DNA of 39,823 bases from SAR202 cluster bacterium (GTDB lineage: Bacteria > Chloroflexota > Dehalococcoidia > Lucifugimonadales > Lucifugimonadaceae): positions 1 through 39,823 of the forward strand of contig VFGZ01000038.1 of assembly GCA_009392215.1 (NCBI GenBank), written 5' to 3'. The notes under the pieces were generated by a model. That model was not told the origin of the DNA and made no database searches. It worked only from the letters and a program-made list of their open reading frames with translations. Made by a program: the position numbers and the translations under genes. Positions within the stretch are counted from its first letter, which is position 1; the number at the start of each line of letters is the position of its first letter. Of this stretch, positions 7,347 to 16,045 are shown piece after piece.

Positions 7347-8729
7347 CTAAAACCCTAGATCATTTTCAAGCTCTTCTAGAGCGCCATCAATAGCGCTGAT
7401 TATAAAGTCGATCTCATCTTTGGAAATGCAGAGCGGCGGACATATTGATATAACGTCTCCAGCCCTAAAGCTGATGATATCGCGATCAAACAACATTTTA
7501 GGAAGCTTCTTGGCCAGCCCCGCAGACGGCGGAAAAGCTGTTTTACTATCACGGTCAGCAACGAGTTCGACGGCTGCAAGCAGACCAAGTCCACCACGTA
7601 CATCGCCAACAATCTTACGGTTGTACAACCCTTGCAATTGTTCGAACAGATAAGTCCCCATACGCTTTGAATTGCCGACCAGATCTTCTCTCTCGAAGAT
7701 CCTAAGATTCGCTAGCGCAGCAGCAGATGCAATCGGGTGGCCGCCGAAGGTAATCAAGTGCCTAAATGTTTCGTCCGGACCTCCAATGAAAGCATCAGCT
7801 ATACGTTTAGTAGCTATTGCAGCACCAAGCGGTGCATATCCGCTAGTTATTGCTTTCGCAACGGTAGTGATATCGGGTTGAATCCCCCAATTGGTAGGAC
7901 CGAACCATTCACCGAGACGCCCAAAACCAGTGATCACTTCATCGGCAATAAGAACAACTTTATGCTTATCAGCGATCTCTCGTAATCGGTGCCAGTACTC
8001 AGCTGGTGGAATTTGAATACCGAACGCTGCTGAGACAGGCTCTGCGATTATCGCAGCCACTGTCTCCGGCCCTTGATGGATTATAACTTCCTCCATCTCG
8101 TCAGCGCACTTCACTGCTACGTCAACAGGATCGCCGTCAAAAGGCAAGCGATACGAATTCCAATTTGTAACGTGAAGTGCACCAGGCATTTCAGGACCCA
8201 TAGGATCAGCTGCCGGAGATCGGCCGAGACTGACGGACATCGCTGTACCGCCATGGTATGAGTACCGACGGCTAACTACCTTGAAGGCTCCTCCTTTGCC
8301 ATTGAGCTGAGAGTACTTCTTAGCCATCTTTACCGCGGTCTCTACAGCTTCAGATCCTCCCGAAACAAAGAATGATCTAGCTCCATGATCGGGATACAAC
8401 TCAGCTACTTTGCCAGACAACTCAATTTGAGGGATGGTGGAAGAGCCAGCAGGAGGTGAATCAATTGCTGTCATCTGTGCATAAACGGCATCAGCAATTT
8501 CAGTTCGCCCATATCCAGCCGATTTGTACCAGAGACCAGCCATCGCGTCCAAGTGCCGCTGCCCATCCAAAGTTTCGACCCAAACACCGTCTCCTTTTAC
8601 ATACACCTTCAAATTCCCACGCCAGTCGTTAATTTGAGCAGCGTGCATGAACATATGATCGCCAGCCATTTGCTGAAGTTCTTCGATCCGTTCACCACTC
8701 GTGGTTTCAGGAGTTGTATTCAACGTCAT
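7347..8729 (-). CDS. Class III aminotransferase (PLP), omega-amino acid type
   Basis: 460 residues, the usual size of fold type I class III aminotransferases (omega-amino acid:pyruvate, putrescine or beta-alanine transaminases). Visible landmarks are GLWYKSAGYG near the substrate end, FVSGGSEAVETAVKMAK for the phosphate-binding turn, YSYHGGT, the cofactor-holding ADEVITGFGRLG, and the Schiff-base lysine K292 in TTVAKAITSGYAPLGA, followed by HLITFGGHP. The likely reaction is transfer of a terminal amino group from an amine or omega-amino acid to a keto acid, in the cytoplasm. Start ATG at 8729 with GGAGA six to seven bases upstream. It precedes the second Opp ATPase pair on the same strand, so it may help catabolise what that importer brings in; this is inference. 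Confidence 0.93.
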   Translation of the reverse strand: MTLNTTPETTSGERIEELQQMAGDHMFMHAAQINDWRGNLKVYVKGDGVWVETLDGQRHLDAMAGLWYKSAGYGRTEIADAVYAQMTAIDSPPAGSSTIPQIELSGKVAELYPDHGARSFFVSGGSEAVETAVKMAKKYSQLNGKGGAFKVVSRRYSYHGGTAMSVSLGRSPAADPMGPEMPGALHVTNWNSYRLPFDGDPVDVAVKCADEMEEVIIHQGPETVAAIIAEPVSAAFGIQIPPAEYWHRLREIADKHKVVLIADEVITGFGRLGEWFGPTNWGIQPDITTVAKAITSGYAPLGAAIATKRIADAFIGGPDETFRHLITFGGHPIASAAALANLRIFEREDLVGNSKRMGTYLFEQLQGLYNRKIVGDVRGGLGLLAAVELVADRDSKTAFPPSAGLAKKLPKMLFDRDIISFRAGDVISICPPLCISKDEIDFIISAIDGALEELENDLGF

Positions 8730-8836
8730 CAGTATCTCCGTTAGACAGCAGAATAATTAAGAGCATCGCTTGAAGCGACCCGATAATTCTATGACCCAAT
8801 TTCCGGTTGGTCTATCGATATGAGTAATTTACAGAG

Positions 8837-8845
8837 TGGTATAAT
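8837..8845 (+). promoter_or_regulatory. Extended -10 promoter candidate for cysH
   Basis: TGGTATAAT is a perfect extended -10 element (TGn followed by TATAAT) in the 334-base spacer between the aminotransferase and cysH. No good -35 box is seen 16-18 bases upstream, which extended -10 promoters tolerate. Transcription would begin near 8852, giving a leader of about 210 bases before cysH. Confidence 0.45.
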
Positions 8846-8952
8846 TCGGTTCGAGTGAAATCCAAGTCTGAAATGGTCAAACACTTCCCCTCTAGTTTGA
8901 AAAAACACTGAGATTTATATTGTCTCGCACAAAAAATTTAGGCGCGGATTGC

Positions 8953-8985
8953 AACCCTTGGATATATCAATTCAAGGCGTTTTTT
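8953..8985 (+). promoter_or_regulatory. Weak hairpin with T run in the cysH leader, possible attenuator
   Basis: AACCCTTG can pair with CAAGGCGTT (one bulged C) across a 12-base AT-rich loop, directly followed by TTTTT. The octamer AGGCGCGG occurs on both sides of it, near 8940 and near 8995. It lies about 80 bases before the cysH start. I could not match the leader to a known SAM or cysteine-responsive riboswitch. Confidence 0.3.
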
Positions 8986-9063
8986 ATTGATGAAAGGCGC
9001 GGCAAAATCCAAATCGCGAACAGGAATTATCAGGGATATTAATCACGCTCGGAAGCACAACAA

Positions 9064-9807
9064 ATGGCTCTTGAACGACCAAGATTTTCTAAAAACGAGC
9101 TAACCGAGATCAATGAGCATCTCGAGACAGTCAGTACAAAAGACGTGTTGAAGTGGGTTGAAAGTACATTCAGTAGGTCAGCTGCACAAATTTCAAGCTT
9201 TGGTCTCGAAGACCAAGCTCTTTTTCATATTTACTGGACCGTTACCAAAAATGCACGCTTGATAACCCTAGACACATTAAGGTTGCCTACTGAAACATAC
9301 TCGTTGTTCGATCAAACAAAATTACGCTATGACGTAGATGTAGAATTTTTCTACCCAGAATTAAATTCCGTATCGGAGATGATAAAAGAACACGGAAACA
9401 ATCTTTTCTACAAAGGACGCGATAACCGCGAACTATGTTGTGCTGTCAGAAAAGTAGAGCCACTCGGACGGGCACTATCCGACTTAGATGCATGGATAAC
9501 CGGGCTACGACGCGACCAGGGTATGGATCGAGGTTCAATAGACATCATTGAATGGGACGCGGCCCATAATAATTACAAGGTTAACCCTCTTGCGAACTGG
9601 AAGTTCGACGAAGTACGAGATTTCATTGACGCAAACAACATCCCCTATAACGAACTACACGACAAAGGGTATCCCAGCTTGGGTTGCGCACCATGCACAA
9701 GAGCCATCACACAAGGCGAAGATATCCGCGCGGGGCGATGGTGGTGGGAAACGGATTCCAATGCAAAAGAATGTGGAATACACATCGTAGAACCCGTAAA
9801 ACGCTAG
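9064..9807 (+). CDS. cysH: Assimilatory APS reductase (CysH family)
   Basis: 247 residues of the PAPS/APS reductase family, which reduces adenylyl sulfate to sulfite with thioredoxin or glutaredoxin as donor. The adenylate-binding region SSFGLEDQALFHIY lies at about residues 44-57. Cysteines C125-C126 (ELCCAVRK) and C208/C211 (GCAPC) form the CC...CxxC set that ligates a [4Fe-4S] cluster and marks the APS-using, bacterial-type enzyme. The catalytic cysteine is C237 in KECGIH near the C-terminus. Start ATG at 9064 after a modest GGAAG. No ATP sulfurylase or sulfite reductase gene is in the window, so the rest of sulfate assimilation lies elsewhere. It stands alone on its strand behind a long leader. 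Confidence 0.95.
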   Translation: MALERPRFSKNELTEINEHLETVSTKDVLKWVESTFSRSAAQISSFGLEDQALFHIYWTVTKNARLITLDTLRLPTETYSLFDQTKLRYDVDVEFFYPELNSVSEMIKEHGNNLFYKGRDNRELCCAVRKVEPLGRALSDLDAWITGLRRDQGMDRGSIDIIEWDAAHNNYKVNPLANWKFDEVRDFIDANNIPYNELHDKGYPSLGCAPCTRAITQGEDIRAGRWWWETDSNAKECGIHIVEPVKR

Positions 9808-9912
9808 GAACGCAACTGTGTGGCATCCCATTGATAGCAGATGCAAAATGTCCGTAAAAGATGGATTCGCTTTGACGCTGTTATTCATTTCAAGCTAATT
9901 GCCCGAATCGAG

Positions 9913-10620
9913 TTAGGCTGGTCGTAGACGAATTTCTGATGATACGTTGTAACCAAGCACTGCAGACTCACCCCCAACAGATAGGGTTACCACTCCACGG
10001 TACGGCGCAACATCTGAAACCACAATTTCTACCCCTGGAAGAACTCCAGTTTCGTACAGGTAAGCAACTAATTCAGCGTCGTCCTCAGGTATTCGATCGA
10101 CAATCATCGCCTTACCTATTTTAGCTTTGTCCAAAGTCACAACGTTTCTAGGTTCTCGATATCCACTGCCAGGAATTGGCTGCCCAAACGGATCCGTCTG
10201 CGGACGTCCGAGCCTATCTTGAATACGTTTTTCAAGTGTTTCAGAAAGTGCATGCTCAAGCATATGAGCTTCAGCGTCAACCTCGTGTAGCGGAACACCA
10301 AGTAAATCAACCACTAATCGAGCAGCTAAACGATGTTTACGAATCATAGATTCAGCTAATTCTCGACCTTTAGTAGTCAAATCTATGTCACGAGTATCAC
10401 TGAGACGGATTAAGTTCTCTTTCTCCATGCGTCTCAACATTCCAGAAACAGCCGGAAGAGAGGTCCCCAAGTTCTCACTTGCAGGCACACGCCTAAGCTG
10501 TTCAACTAGATTAGGATTGGTAACTCGAATACCACGTTCTTGCACTACATAGATCGACAGCAAGTAATTTTCCATTGCCTGTGTAAGGCGATGACCTGCG
10601 CCATTATTGCGTTCAGGCAT
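9913..10620 (-). CDS. DtxR/MntR-family metal-dependent transcriptional repressor
   Basis: 235 residues. The N-terminal winged helix (about residues 9-75: LTQAMENYLLSIYVV, then SLPAVSGMLRRMEKENLI) is followed by a dimerisation and metal-binding domain with HRLAARLVVDLLGV and EAHMLEHALS, and by a C-terminal FeoA/SH3-like domain (about 165-235, ending SSEIRLRPA). Members repress uptake genes when Fe(II) or Mn(II) is bound. About 11 residues (RVPASENLGTS) appear extra within the helix-turn-helix region compared with DtxR. Start ATG at 10620 with AGGAGA eight bases upstream. It is divergent from the tag gene; target genes cannot be told, and neither metal (Fe or Mn) is certain. Confidence 0.92.
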   Translation of the reverse strand: MPERNNGAGHRLTQAMENYLLSIYVVQERGIRVTNPNLVEQLRRVPASENLGTSLPAVSGMLRRMEKENLIRLSDTRDIDLTTKGRELAESMIRKHRLAARLVVDLLGVPLHEVDAEAHMLEHALSETLEKRIQDRLGRPQTDPFGQPIPGSGYREPRNVVTLDKAKIGKAMIVDRIPEDDAELVAYLYETGVLPGVEIVVSDVAPYRGVVTLSVGGESAVLGYNVSSEIRLRPA

Positions 10621-10756
10621 TATCGAATCTCCTGTTAACTACAATTCAATCCCCATGCTAATGACATACCGGTAACCATATTACGCCATAATTTTGCACA
10701 TGCGAATCTGAGCCGGTTGTATGAATTTAATACTCGAATGTATAACGAAAACAGAT

Positions 10757-10769
10757 TACCTTTCAGGTA
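10757..10769. promoter_or_regulatory. Inverted repeat TACCT-TTC-AGGTA, possible operator
   Basis: A 5+3+5 inverted repeat lies in the divergent spacer between the DtxR-family gene and tag, 25 bases before the tag start. The AGGT half-sites loosely recall DtxR-type boxes, but the spacing and length are too short for a firm call. Confidence 0.2.
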
Positions 10770-10793
10770 TTATTCGACCAACATCCTAAGTCC

Positions 10794-11387
10794 ATGACCA
10801 CTAATCCTAAACCAGAGCTTGATCCAACACGTTGTTTTGGCACCGGAAATGCCGTTTACGAGGCCTACCACGATTATGAATGGGGAGTGCCAGTCTATGA
10901 CGACCGACACCTGTTCGAATTACTTTTACTCGAGGGTGCGCAAGCAGGTCTGAGCTGGGAAACCATTTTGAAACGCCGGGAATCATATCGCGTTGCTTTC
11001 AATAATTTCGTCATAAAAAGCGTCGCCTCGTATCGCGAGAAAGAAATTACAGCCCTACTCGAAAATACTGGAATCGTTCGTAATAATCTCAAAATCCACG
11101 CTGCCATAAACAACGCAAAGATCGTATTAAAAATCCAAAAAGAATTTGGCAGCCTTAGCAACCATTTGTGGAGTTTCGTTGGAGGAAAAACACTACAGAT
11201 GAACCGTTTTTCAGCCAGTGATGTCCCCGCCAAAAGCACTGAATCTATCAGAATGAGTAAAGACCTCAAGCAACGGGGAATGTCGTTCGTTGGACCTATC
11301 ATCATGTATGCCTTTATGCAATCAACAGGCATGGTCAACGATCACTACGTATCATGTTTCAGATTCAACGCGGTCAGAAAACTTTAA
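10794..11387 (+). CDS. tag: DNA-3-methyladenine glycosylase I
   Basis: 197 residues, typical length for Tag, which excises 3-methyladenine from alkylated DNA in base excision repair. The N-terminus has C14 and YHDYEWG with H26, and the C-terminus has H184/C188 in NDHYVSCF; these four residues match the zinc site of E. coli Tag (C4, H17, H175, C179). The substrate-pocket segment LFELLLLEGAQAGLSW contains E47 and W55, equivalent to E38 and W46 of the E. coli enzyme. The spacing C14-H26 is one residue shorter than in E. coli. Start ATG at 10794; monocistronic, divergent from the DtxR-family gene. Confidence 0.95.
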   Translation: MTTNPKPELDPTRCFGTGNAVYEAYHDYEWGVPVYDDRHLFELLLLEGAQAGLSWETILKRRESYRVAFNNFVIKSVASYREKEITALLENTGIVRNNLKIHAAINNAKIVLKIQKEFGSLSNHLWSFVGGKTLQMNRFSASDVPAKSTESIRMSKDLKQRGMSFVGPIIMYAFMQSTGMVNDHYVSCFRFNAVRKL

Positions 11388-11594
11388 AGGAACTTGTTGA
11401 GTCACACCCAGATCTGGATATTCGGACGAAAATCTCTAGAACGTGCATCTTTCCCGCAGATCGCGACTCAAAAATGCAGGCTTCTTGGCAAATATGAACC
11501 CAAAAGTATCCTTCATGATGAAAGCAATTACCCCTAATCTAATTGCGGCTCCACCCCGTACAATGGTAACTTTGGTTAACAAATCCAATCGCAT

Positions 11595-11669
11595 TCCCGA
11601 GTAGCTCAGCGGTAGAGCAGCTGACTGTTAATCAGCGGGTCGTAGGTTCGAATCCTGCCTCGGGAGCCA
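11595..11669 (+). tRNA. tRNA-Asn (anticodon GTT)
   Basis: Acceptor TCCCGAG pairs with CTCGGGA. The D-arm is GCTCAGCGGTAGAGC, the anticodon loop is CTGTTAA between CTGA and TCAG, and the T-arm is GTAGGTTCGAATCCTGC. Discriminator G and encoded CCA at 11667-11669. Confidence 0.96.
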
Positions 11670-11807
11670 TATTGCAAAAAAACTGTTAGCTCCTACCTGA
11701 TTGAGATAACCACATTTATTGAATGGCAAAACGTCAAATCATTCTTATCTATCTGGTTGATGATGTGCAAATAGCAACTTCTAAACAGGACGGCAACCAA
11801 CATCACC

Positions 11808-12542
11808 ATGATTTTAATCGCCCACCGCGGCATCTCATGCCAAAGGCCAGAAAACACTTTCGCTAGCTTTGACTATGCATTAAAACTCGGAATTCCCTAC
11901 ATTGAGCTGGATCTTCATCTTAGCTCTGACGGAGTCCCTGTAGTTATGCATGACGAAACAGTGGACAGAACAACTAATGGATCGGGACCCATCTCAGATT
12001 TCACTAAAGACGAACTAATGCAACTCGATGCAGGTTCTTGGTTCATGTCAGAAGATGGGAAGCAATTTTCAAGCGAGACTGTGCCAGTTTTTGAAGATTT
12101 GTTGAGAAAGTACTCTGGACAAGCTCATATTTTTGCGGAGATCAAGTCTAAAGACCCTGATTTAATACCGTTGGTGCAAAATTTAATTGACAAATATGGT
12201 TGGCTCAACACATCCCAAAATCGATTTGGACATGTGCCAGGTATTTCAATAATCTCATTCGACAGGGATCAACTACTCAGATCAAAAAAACTCATGCCTG
12301 ATCTTGGGCACGGTTTATTATCAGAAACATGCTCGGAAGAAATCATAGACTTCTGCAAAATAAACGGTTTGCAAGGAATCTTCCCGTACATACATGCAAT
12401 CACCCCAGAATTAAGGGCATTGATCACACGTAAGGGTTTATACACGGGGGCATGGGGCATCCAAAACAAACAGGATGTCAATAGAGCTCGAGATATGGAA
12501 TTGGACGGAATTACGCTAGACTGCCCTCAAGAATTTTCTTGA
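11808..12542 (+). CDS. Glycerophosphodiester phosphodiesterase
   Basis: 244 residues of the GDPD family (UgpQ/GlpQ fold), which hydrolyses glycerophosphodiesters to sn-glycerol 3-phosphate and an alcohol. The catalytic block is complete: AHRG with H6-R7, PENT with E15, ELDLHLSSDG with metal ligands E33 and D35, and VVMHDE with H48. Later AEIKSK carries the third acidic metal ligand. There is no signal peptide, so it should act in the cytoplasm, as UgpQ does, in phospholipid headgroup recycling. Start ATG at 11808 lacks a strong ribosome binding site. No glycerol-phosphate transporter is adjacent; it stands alone between tRNA-Asn and a convergent MFS gene. Confidence 0.93.
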   Translation: MILIAHRGISCQRPENTFASFDYALKLGIPYIELDLHLSSDGVPVVMHDETVDRTTNGSGPISDFTKDELMQLDAGSWFMSEDGKQFSSETVPVFEDLLRKYSGQAHIFAEIKSKDPDLIPLVQNLIDKYGWLNTSQNRFGHVPGISIISFDRDQLLRSKKLMPDLGHGLLSETCSEEIIDFCKINGLQGIFPYIHAITPELRALITRKGLYTGAWGIQNKQDVNRARDMELDGITLDCPQEFS

Positions 12543-12553
12543 GAATTACAAAA

Positions 12554-14278
12554 TTAAACATCCGTCGATAACTGCCCAATCCGTTCATTCTCTTCCTCCG
12601 CTACCAAAACTCCTTCATCCACCTTAACCCATCGCAACATGATGGCCCCAACCACAATCAAAATCAGAATAGAACCTATGGCCAAACGGGTGTCAAACAT
12701 AGTGGCAATCACAGCAAACATCAAAGGTCCCACGACTGATGAGGCCCTACCAGCAAAGCCGAAAAATGAAAAGAATTCCATACTTTTGCGCTTAGGAGTC
12801 ATCTGAGCGAAGAGACTCCTTGCCAATGCTTGGCTTCCCCCCATAACCAACCCAACAGAAACACCAAGCAACACCCACTGATAGTGCGCCTGAAGAGACA
12901 GTGGAGCCCAGATTGAATCACGGATCAAAGCTGGCCACCAATCAAGGGGACTTTTTTCTAAAATCGACGGGTGTCCAGATCCTATGATAACCGTGCCGTC
13001 GTGCGGACCTCCCTGTACTGAGATGGTATACCTAAAATCTTCATCAATAGTCGCCAGACTGGTCAAAGTCACTATTTCAGGGGCGATGAAATGTTGACCC
13101 TCACTAATATTCCCGAAAGCCTCTACCCATGGAAGTGTTTCGCTTTCTTCATTGACCTCGGATACATGTGTAACTCGGTAGTTACCTGCATGCGGGGATG
13201 ATGGCTCAGTGTCGTACTCCAATTGAAAGTCATGCTCGTCGTGTGCCTGTGGAGCAAGAGGTGCAATTGCCACTCCAAAAAGTACGATAAAAGACCATCC
13301 AAACAAAGATACTGTTAAAGCCTTCTTGGTATCCAATAAACGACTTAACCAAGCGAAACCGATCGAACCAAAAGCAGCGACAAATTGAATAATTAGAAGT
13401 GTAAGCATGATCCAAAGGAGTGGAATGCCTAGAGTATCGGCGGCAAATGCTCCTGCGATCGCCATAACCGTTTGGATCCCGTCATTGAACAACAGATACG
13501 CTATCAGATAAAGAGAGAGCACTTTGAATCTCTTTACCTGACCCAGGGTAGTACGCAATTCCCCAAAAGCCATGGAGATCGTACGGCTAATCCGCATGGG
13601 TTCCACGGATCTGTTCACTACTGGCTCAGGAACTATCTTCAGAGTCCACAACGCCCAACCAAACCACCAAACCCCCACCGAAACAATACAAAGCCTTGTA
13701 ACCAGATCCGCAATTTCCATCTCACTTGTCACAGATATAACAGCAAGGTGCACTAACAACAAGATACCGCCACCAACATATCCATAAGCAAAGCCCCTAC
13801 TGCTGACCTCATCCAAAATCTTAGTTGGTGAGACATTAGGTAAGAACGAGTTGTAAATAACTATGCTGCCAGCGAACCCGATATTACCCAAAACAAAAAA
13901 TGCAAACAACCAAGCCCATGGACTTCCGGTATAAACGGAAAAAAATGACAGGACTGTCGCTAACGATCCAACACCCGTATAGATCCAAAGTAGAGTTTTC
14001 TTGATTGCAAAGCGATCCGCAATCACTCCGATAACAGGGCTCGAAAAAGCAACAATCATTGTGGAGAATGCAATACCGAAACTCCACATGGCCGTTGCAT
14101 TAAGTTCTCGACCAAAGAAGGAAGTTTCTTCACCAAGCGACTGTTGAAATAAAACGACAAAATAAGCAGGGAATATCGCTGCTATTCCACTCGTAGCGAA
14201 AGCGGAATTGGCCCAATCATACATGCACCAAGCCCTGATAATTTTTTTCTGCTGTTGAGGTAAATCTTTCAGGTTCAA
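12554..14278 (-). CDS. UMF1/Atg22-family MFS transporter with a large extra loop
   Basis: 574 residues with about 12 membrane segments. The N-terminal WCMYDWANSAFATSG is the signature of the UMF1 (Atg22-like) family of the major facilitator superfamily; yeast Atg22 exports amino acids from the vacuole, but bacterial members have no settled substrate. Between about residues 341 and 465 a hydrophilic segment rich in Asp, Glu and His (starting PQAHDEHDF) separates two membrane segments. Usual UMF1 proteins are near 430-450 residues, so this loop accounts for the extra length; the even number of helices before it should decide whether it faces outside. Start codon is TTG at 14278 with only weak SD likeness. 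The gene is convergent with the GDPD gene. Confidence 0.88.
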   Translation of the reverse strand: MNLKDLPQQQKKIIRAWCMYDWANSAFATSGIAAIFPAYFVVLFQQSLGEETSFFGRELNATAMWSFGIAFSTMIVAFSSPVIGVIADRFAIKKTLLWIYTGVGSLATVLSFFSVYTGSPWAWLFAFFVLGNIGFAGSIVIYNSFLPNVSPTKILDEVSSRGFAYGYVGGGILLLVHLAVISVTSEMEIADLVTRLCIVSVGVWWFGWALWTLKIVPEPVVNRSVEPMRISRTISMAFGELRTTLGQVKRFKVLSLYLIAYLLFNDGIQTVMAIAGAFAADTLGIPLLWIMLTLLIIQFVAAFGSIGFAWLSRLLDTKKALTVSLFGWSFIVLFGVAIAPLAPQAHDEHDFQLEYDTEPSSPHAGNYRVTHVSEVNEESETLPWVEAFGNISEGQHFIAPEIVTLTSLATIDEDFRYTISVQGGPHDGTVIIGSGHPSILEKSPLDWWPALIRDSIWAPLSLQAHYQWVLLGVSVGLVMGGSQALARSLFAQMTPKRKSMEFFSFFGFAGRASSVVGPLMFAVIATMFDTRLAIGSILILIVVGAIMLRWVKVDEGVLVAEEENERIGQLSTDV

Positions 14279-14335
14279 ACTCTACTACTTTATGACTAGA
14301 ATCCTGTGTCAATAAATCAAACAACTAAATGCCAT

Positions 14336-14752
14336 CTAGAGCGACCTAGCCAAACGAAAACCGGCGTAAACGCAGGCTAGCCCCCCAATGTTAGTAAGAG
14401 CCAAATTTGCCCCAAACCATCCCCATTCTGATGCTCTAGCCATTTGGAAGTTATCGAACGCGAAAGTAGAAAATGTCGTAAACGCACCCATAAATCCTAC
14501 CAAGACAATCAATCGAATATTACCACTAACCCAACCACGTTCCTCACTCAATGCCCAAATTAAACCAAACAACAACGCACCCACCATATTTGCAAAAAAT
14601 GTCCCCCAAGGCATTCCGGTCGCGCCTTCGTCACCCATTCTCTGAAAAAGTATCCCAACGCCATAACGGGTCAAAGTACCTGCTGCTCCGGCCAACGCTA
14701 TATATACTATTTTTTCCAAGATAAACCCTATTTCATTTCGTGCGTTTTGCAT
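14336..14752 (-). CDS. crcB: CrcB/Fluc fluoride channel
   Basis: From the ATG at 14752 the protein has 138 residues and four membrane segments. Family landmarks are ALAGAAGTLTRYGVG at the start, GTFFANMVGALLFG, and VGFMGAFTTFSTFAFD, which carries the phenylalanine and threonine-serine track lining the fluoride pore of dual-topology CrcB dimers. The reading frame is open further up to 14878, overlapping the methyltransferase end, but that extension (with no CrcB likeness) is unlikely to be translated as part of it; I chose the ATG near the family's usual N-terminus, with GGGGGA about 12 bases upstream. Only a single crcB is present. I found no fluoride riboswitch in front of it. Confidence 0.92.
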   Translation of the reverse strand: MQNARNEIGFILEKIVYIALAGAAGTLTRYGVGILFQRMGDEGATGMPWGTFFANMVGALLFGLIWALSEERGWVSGNIRLIVLVGFMGAFTTFSTFAFDNFQMARASEWGWFGANLALTNIGGLACVYAGFRLARSL

Positions 14753-14864
14753 GAGTGTCGACTTTCCCCCACCATAATTGATCAGCTCTAGTAATAAGGA
14801 TCTACTGTCCCAAAAAGCCCCTGTAATAATTTCATACCGATCAATACAGGATAGCCACTCACAA

Positions 14865-15632
14865 TTATCTGATAACACCCTTCAGTAAAATCACAGGCCA
14901 TGAGAAAGAATAATCACCATTCGCGTATTCTTTCACGTTGTATTCAAGCGAGATTTTTTCGTCAATATTTTTCCACTCACTCCTCATCGCTTCGATTTCT
15001 TCTTCCGGAGTATTTGAACGCAGTACCCAATCGTTAAATTCCATATCAACTGTAGTTAACTGTTCCTCAACAACCCGGAACCCAGCTTGAACGAACTCTC
15101 GACGCCAAGCAGATGGGGGCGGAGCAGCAACGTGACTCCGATCTCTCCGCCACTCCATGTTTTGATGCCAAATACGGGGTAATTCAAGTTCACTGGTTGT
15201 CGTATCAACCATCAAGAAAACGCCAGATCTCACCAATACTCGGCGAACTTCTGAAAGAAATGTCGGTATAGAAGCAAAGTGATGAGGAGCTGTACGGCAC
15301 GTAATCAGATCCGATGAAGCGTCTCTAAAAGGCAATGCATGGGCATCAGCAAATGACCGTTCGACGTTTTCAATGCTTCGCGCAAATGCAAGTTTATTTA
15401 CCTGTTCAAGCATTCCCCTTGAAATATCAGTCGCAATCATCTCATCACATTGGTCGGCAAGTGCGAACGCAGCAAATCCCGGTCCTGTGGCAATATCTAT
15501 GGCAAGACGATATTGGCGATCTCCCGCAAATTCTTTCAGAAGCGCAAGGCTACGACTATTTGAATGCGCTCTACTGACCGCATAACTGGCAGCTGTACGA
15601 TCAAACTGGTTTCTGGCATCGGTATCCATCAT
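14865..15632 (-). CDS. Class I SAM-dependent methyltransferase (UbiE/COQ5-like)
   Basis: 255 residues with a Rossmann methyltransferase core: motif I AIDIATGPGFAAFALA (about residues 44-59), the acidic end of strand 2 in MIATDISRGML, motif II-like DAHALPFRDASSDLITC, and motif III VRRVLVRSGVFLMVDTT. N-terminal FDRTAASYAVSRAHS is like UbiE and related small-molecule methyltransferases. The substrate is not evident. Two consecutive ATG codons begin it (15632 and 15629); the GGGGAG motif is better spaced for the second. It may form a unit with crcB on the same strand and is divergent from the Lrp-like gene. Confidence 0.9.
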   Translation of the reverse strand: MMDTDARNQFDRTAASYAVSRAHSNSRSLALLKEFAGDRQYRLAIDIATGPGFAAFALADQCDEMIATDISRGMLEQVNKLAFARSIENVERSFADAHALPFRDASSDLITCRTAPHHFASIPTFLSEVRRVLVRSGVFLMVDTTTSELELPRIWHQNMEWRRDRSHVAAPPPSAWRREFVQAGFRVVEEQLTTVDMEFNDWVLRSNTPEEEIEAMRSEWKNIDEKISLEYNVKEYANGDYSFSWPVILLKGVIR

Positions 15633-15775
15633 GTCTCCCCATGATTTGAACTACAGGAATTTCTGTTGCAAATAATCGTTATAAAATGCCAACATCACTA
15701 TAATCTGGTTCCACATAGAAACAGGAACACCAAATAAACAATCCGGCTACTATTTCGGATACAAAGGTGCAGCAC

Positions 15776-16015
15776 ATGTCCTCTACGATCAGGGCTTATC
15801 TGTTAATTGAAACTCAGGCCGGTAAAAGCAATGCTGTGCTCGAAAATTTAAAGTTGCTACAACAAACGGTACAAGTTGATCGCGTAACAGGTCCGTATGA
15901 TTTGATTTGCATCATCGAAGCGGTGAACCTTGATGAAATAAGTGAAATCGTGCGAGAGAAAATCCACACTACCCCTGGTATCAGCCGGACAATGAGCTGC
16001 ATCCGATTCAAGTAG
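15776..16015 (+). CDS. Stand-alone Lrp/AsnC ligand-binding (RAM) domain protein
   Basis: 79 residues from the ATG at 15776, which has AAGGTG six bases upstream; a GTG nine bases earlier is the alternative. The sequence IRAYLLIETQAGK...VDRVTGPYDLICIIEA...GISRTMSCIRFK is an almost complete RAM/AsnC C-terminal domain, the alpha-beta fold that binds amino acids and drives oligomerisation in Lrp-type regulators. The DNA-binding helix-turn-helix is absent, as in known single-domain members such as SraM-type proteins. A TATAAT at 15699-15704 may be its -10 box. It faces the five-gene operon end on, so it may sense a metabolite and act on a partner protein; that is inference. Confidence 0.88.
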   Translation: MSSTIRAYLLIETQAGKSNAVLENLKLLQQTVQVDRVTGPYDLICIIEAVNLDEISEIVREKIHTTPGISRTMSCIRFK

Positions 16016-16045
16016 CAAATTAGAACTTAATCAGGTGATTTGAGG

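Noticed and set aside
14753-14864. Fluoride riboswitch ahead of crcB
   Set aside because: I searched for the conserved GATGGC and CTCC-type blocks of the crcB motif and saw none.
14753-14878. N-terminal extension of crcB by 42 codons
   Set aside because: It overlaps the methyltransferase end and has no likeness to CrcB, whereas the ATG at 14752 gives a normal N-terminus.
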